A stretch of DNA of 64,000 nucleotides, taken from an uncultured Bacteroides sp. (lineage in GTDB: Bacteria > Bacteroidota > Bacteroidia > Bacteroidales > Bacteroidaceae). The stretch spans positions 46,578-110,577 of the forward strand of contig CAAFTU010000012.1 of assembly GCA_900766005.1 (NCBI GenBank). Direction: 5' to 3'. The position numbers and the translations under genes were made by a program. Below the pieces are notes generated by a model that saw only the letters and a program-made list of their open reading frames with translations, was not told where the DNA came from and did not search any database. Position 1 is the stretch's first letter; each line of letters starts with the position of its first letter. Below, in pieces: positions 63,442 through 64,000 of this stretch.

Positions 63442-63705
63442 ATGTATGTGATTTTGGTGTATGATTTTGGTGAAAAGCGCGTCAACAAAATGTTGAAGCT
63501 CTGCCGTAAGTATTTAAATTGGATTCAGAATTCTGTTTTTGAAGGCGAAATATCAGAAGTGCGACTCAAGGAATTAATTCTGCAAAGTGAAAAATTTATC
63601 AATAAGGACGAAGATAGCGTCATCATTTTCAGTGGTCCTTCTCAAAAGGCTATGAATAAACAAATTATAGGGAAAGAACGATGTAGTATTGATGTATTCT
63701 TATAG
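63442..63705 (+). CDS. cas2: Cas2 adaptation protein
   Basis: An 87-residue Cas2, MYVILVYDFGEKRVNKMLKL, with the conserved Asp8 after the first strand. It forms the dimer that bridges two Cas1 dimers. It starts three bases after cas1 and is the last gene; the CRISPR leader follows. Confidence 0.95.
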   Translation: MYVILVYDFGEKRVNKMLKLCRKYLNWIQNSVFEGEISEVRLKELILQSEKFINKDEDSVIIFSGPSQKAMNKQIIGKERCSIDVFL

Positions 63706-64000
63706 TGTCGATGTATGTCTTATACGACCTGTTTCTACCTATTGAACAATAAGAGTGCTCTTTGACTTATTGAAAATCAAACATTTAGGATTGTGTCGAT
63801 GAACCGGCATTTCATTATAATCGGACATCGACACTTTATTCGCTTATTTTTTCTATCTTTGTAATATTTTAAAGGCAAAAGAATCAGCGATTTATTTTTT
63901 TGCAAATTAAGGGCACAGTTGCAAATATCCGTGGCTTATTTTTGTAGTATAGGTCTATATTTTCTTGTTTAATGCTTAAATGTTTATAAGAAGCATTACC
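63706..64000 (+). promoter_or_regulatory. CRISPR leader region (array lies beyond the window)
   Basis: This AT-rich stretch follows cas2 and has no gene. It contains two -7-type boxes, TATCTTTG (63854-63861) and TATTTTTG (63937-63944), suitable for starting the pre-crRNA. No repeat-spacer unit is visible before the end of the window. The motif GTGTCGATG occurs at 63705-63713 and 63793-63801 and in reverse complement at 63826-63834; the last two form a 9-bp inverted repeat. Assignment as leader is by position. Confidence 0.65.

Noticed and set aside
63705..63834. A mini CRISPR array from the GTGTCGATG copies
   Set aside because: The copies share only nine bases, are unequally spaced and one is inverted; this is not a repeat-spacer structure.

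Overview
The window comes from a gut-type Bacteroidales chromosome, most likely Bacteroides or Phocaeicola. The evidence is three SusC/SusD pairs, two hybrid two-component regulators, many lipoproteins with a Cys about 18-23 residues from the start, and promoters of the Bacteroidetes type (TAnnTTTG, sometimes with TTTG about 20 bases upstream). The order is: the 3' end of tex (1-486); a first polysaccharide utilization locus (PUL1, 580-14143, minus strand); a CPBP membrane protease; a second, larger locus (PUL2, 15327-38865, minus strand); a BspA-like LRR protein; an ATPase/RloB pair that looks like the AbiL abortive-infection system; three housekeeping genes (nucleoid-associated protein, NCS2 purine permease, beta-carbonic anhydrase); an AT-rich accessory segment (about 45.36-54.96 kb); and a type I-B CRISPR-Cas operon (55486-63705). 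The CRISPR leader starts after cas2 and the array itself must lie just beyond the right edge.

PUL1 encodes HTCS, GH16, SusC, SusD, a surface glycan-binding protein and GH3. This matches the layout of known beta-1,3-glucan (laminarin-type) loci: surface GH16 endo-cleavage, SusCD import, GH3 exo-cleavage and an HTCS sensor. PUL2 encodes HTCS, two SusC/SusD pairs, a discoidin-domain binding protein, GH16, a GH43 of subfamily-24 type, DUF2264/GH154, a BNR_4 propeller (lyase or GH145-like), GH105 and a two-domain GH43. This set points to type II arabinogalactan / arabinogalactan-protein: a beta-1,3-galactan backbone plus glucuronate- and rhamnose-capped side chains.

The accessory segment is the most unusual part. 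A compact six-gene minus-strand operon (45699-52298) encodes a trypsin-like protease, a DUF1848 protein with a CX3CX2C cysteine cluster, an 880-residue methyltransferase-like/SF1-helicase fusion, a PGN_0703-type nuclease, a second PD-(D/E)XK-like nuclease and an unknown protein. I do not recognise this combination as a named system and propose it as a candidate defence system. It lies between two perfect 43-bp direct repeats and, further out, two 94-bp direct repeats. Two complementary deletion remnants of one AAA-ATPase/PD-(D/E)XK gene sit beside the 94-bp repeats, and a HigBA toxin-antitoxin pair lies inside them. The island is followed directly by the complete cas6-cas8-cas7-cas5-cas3-cas4-cas1-cas2 operon, so the right third of the window is a defence region. 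No tRNA, rRNA or intact transposase was found.
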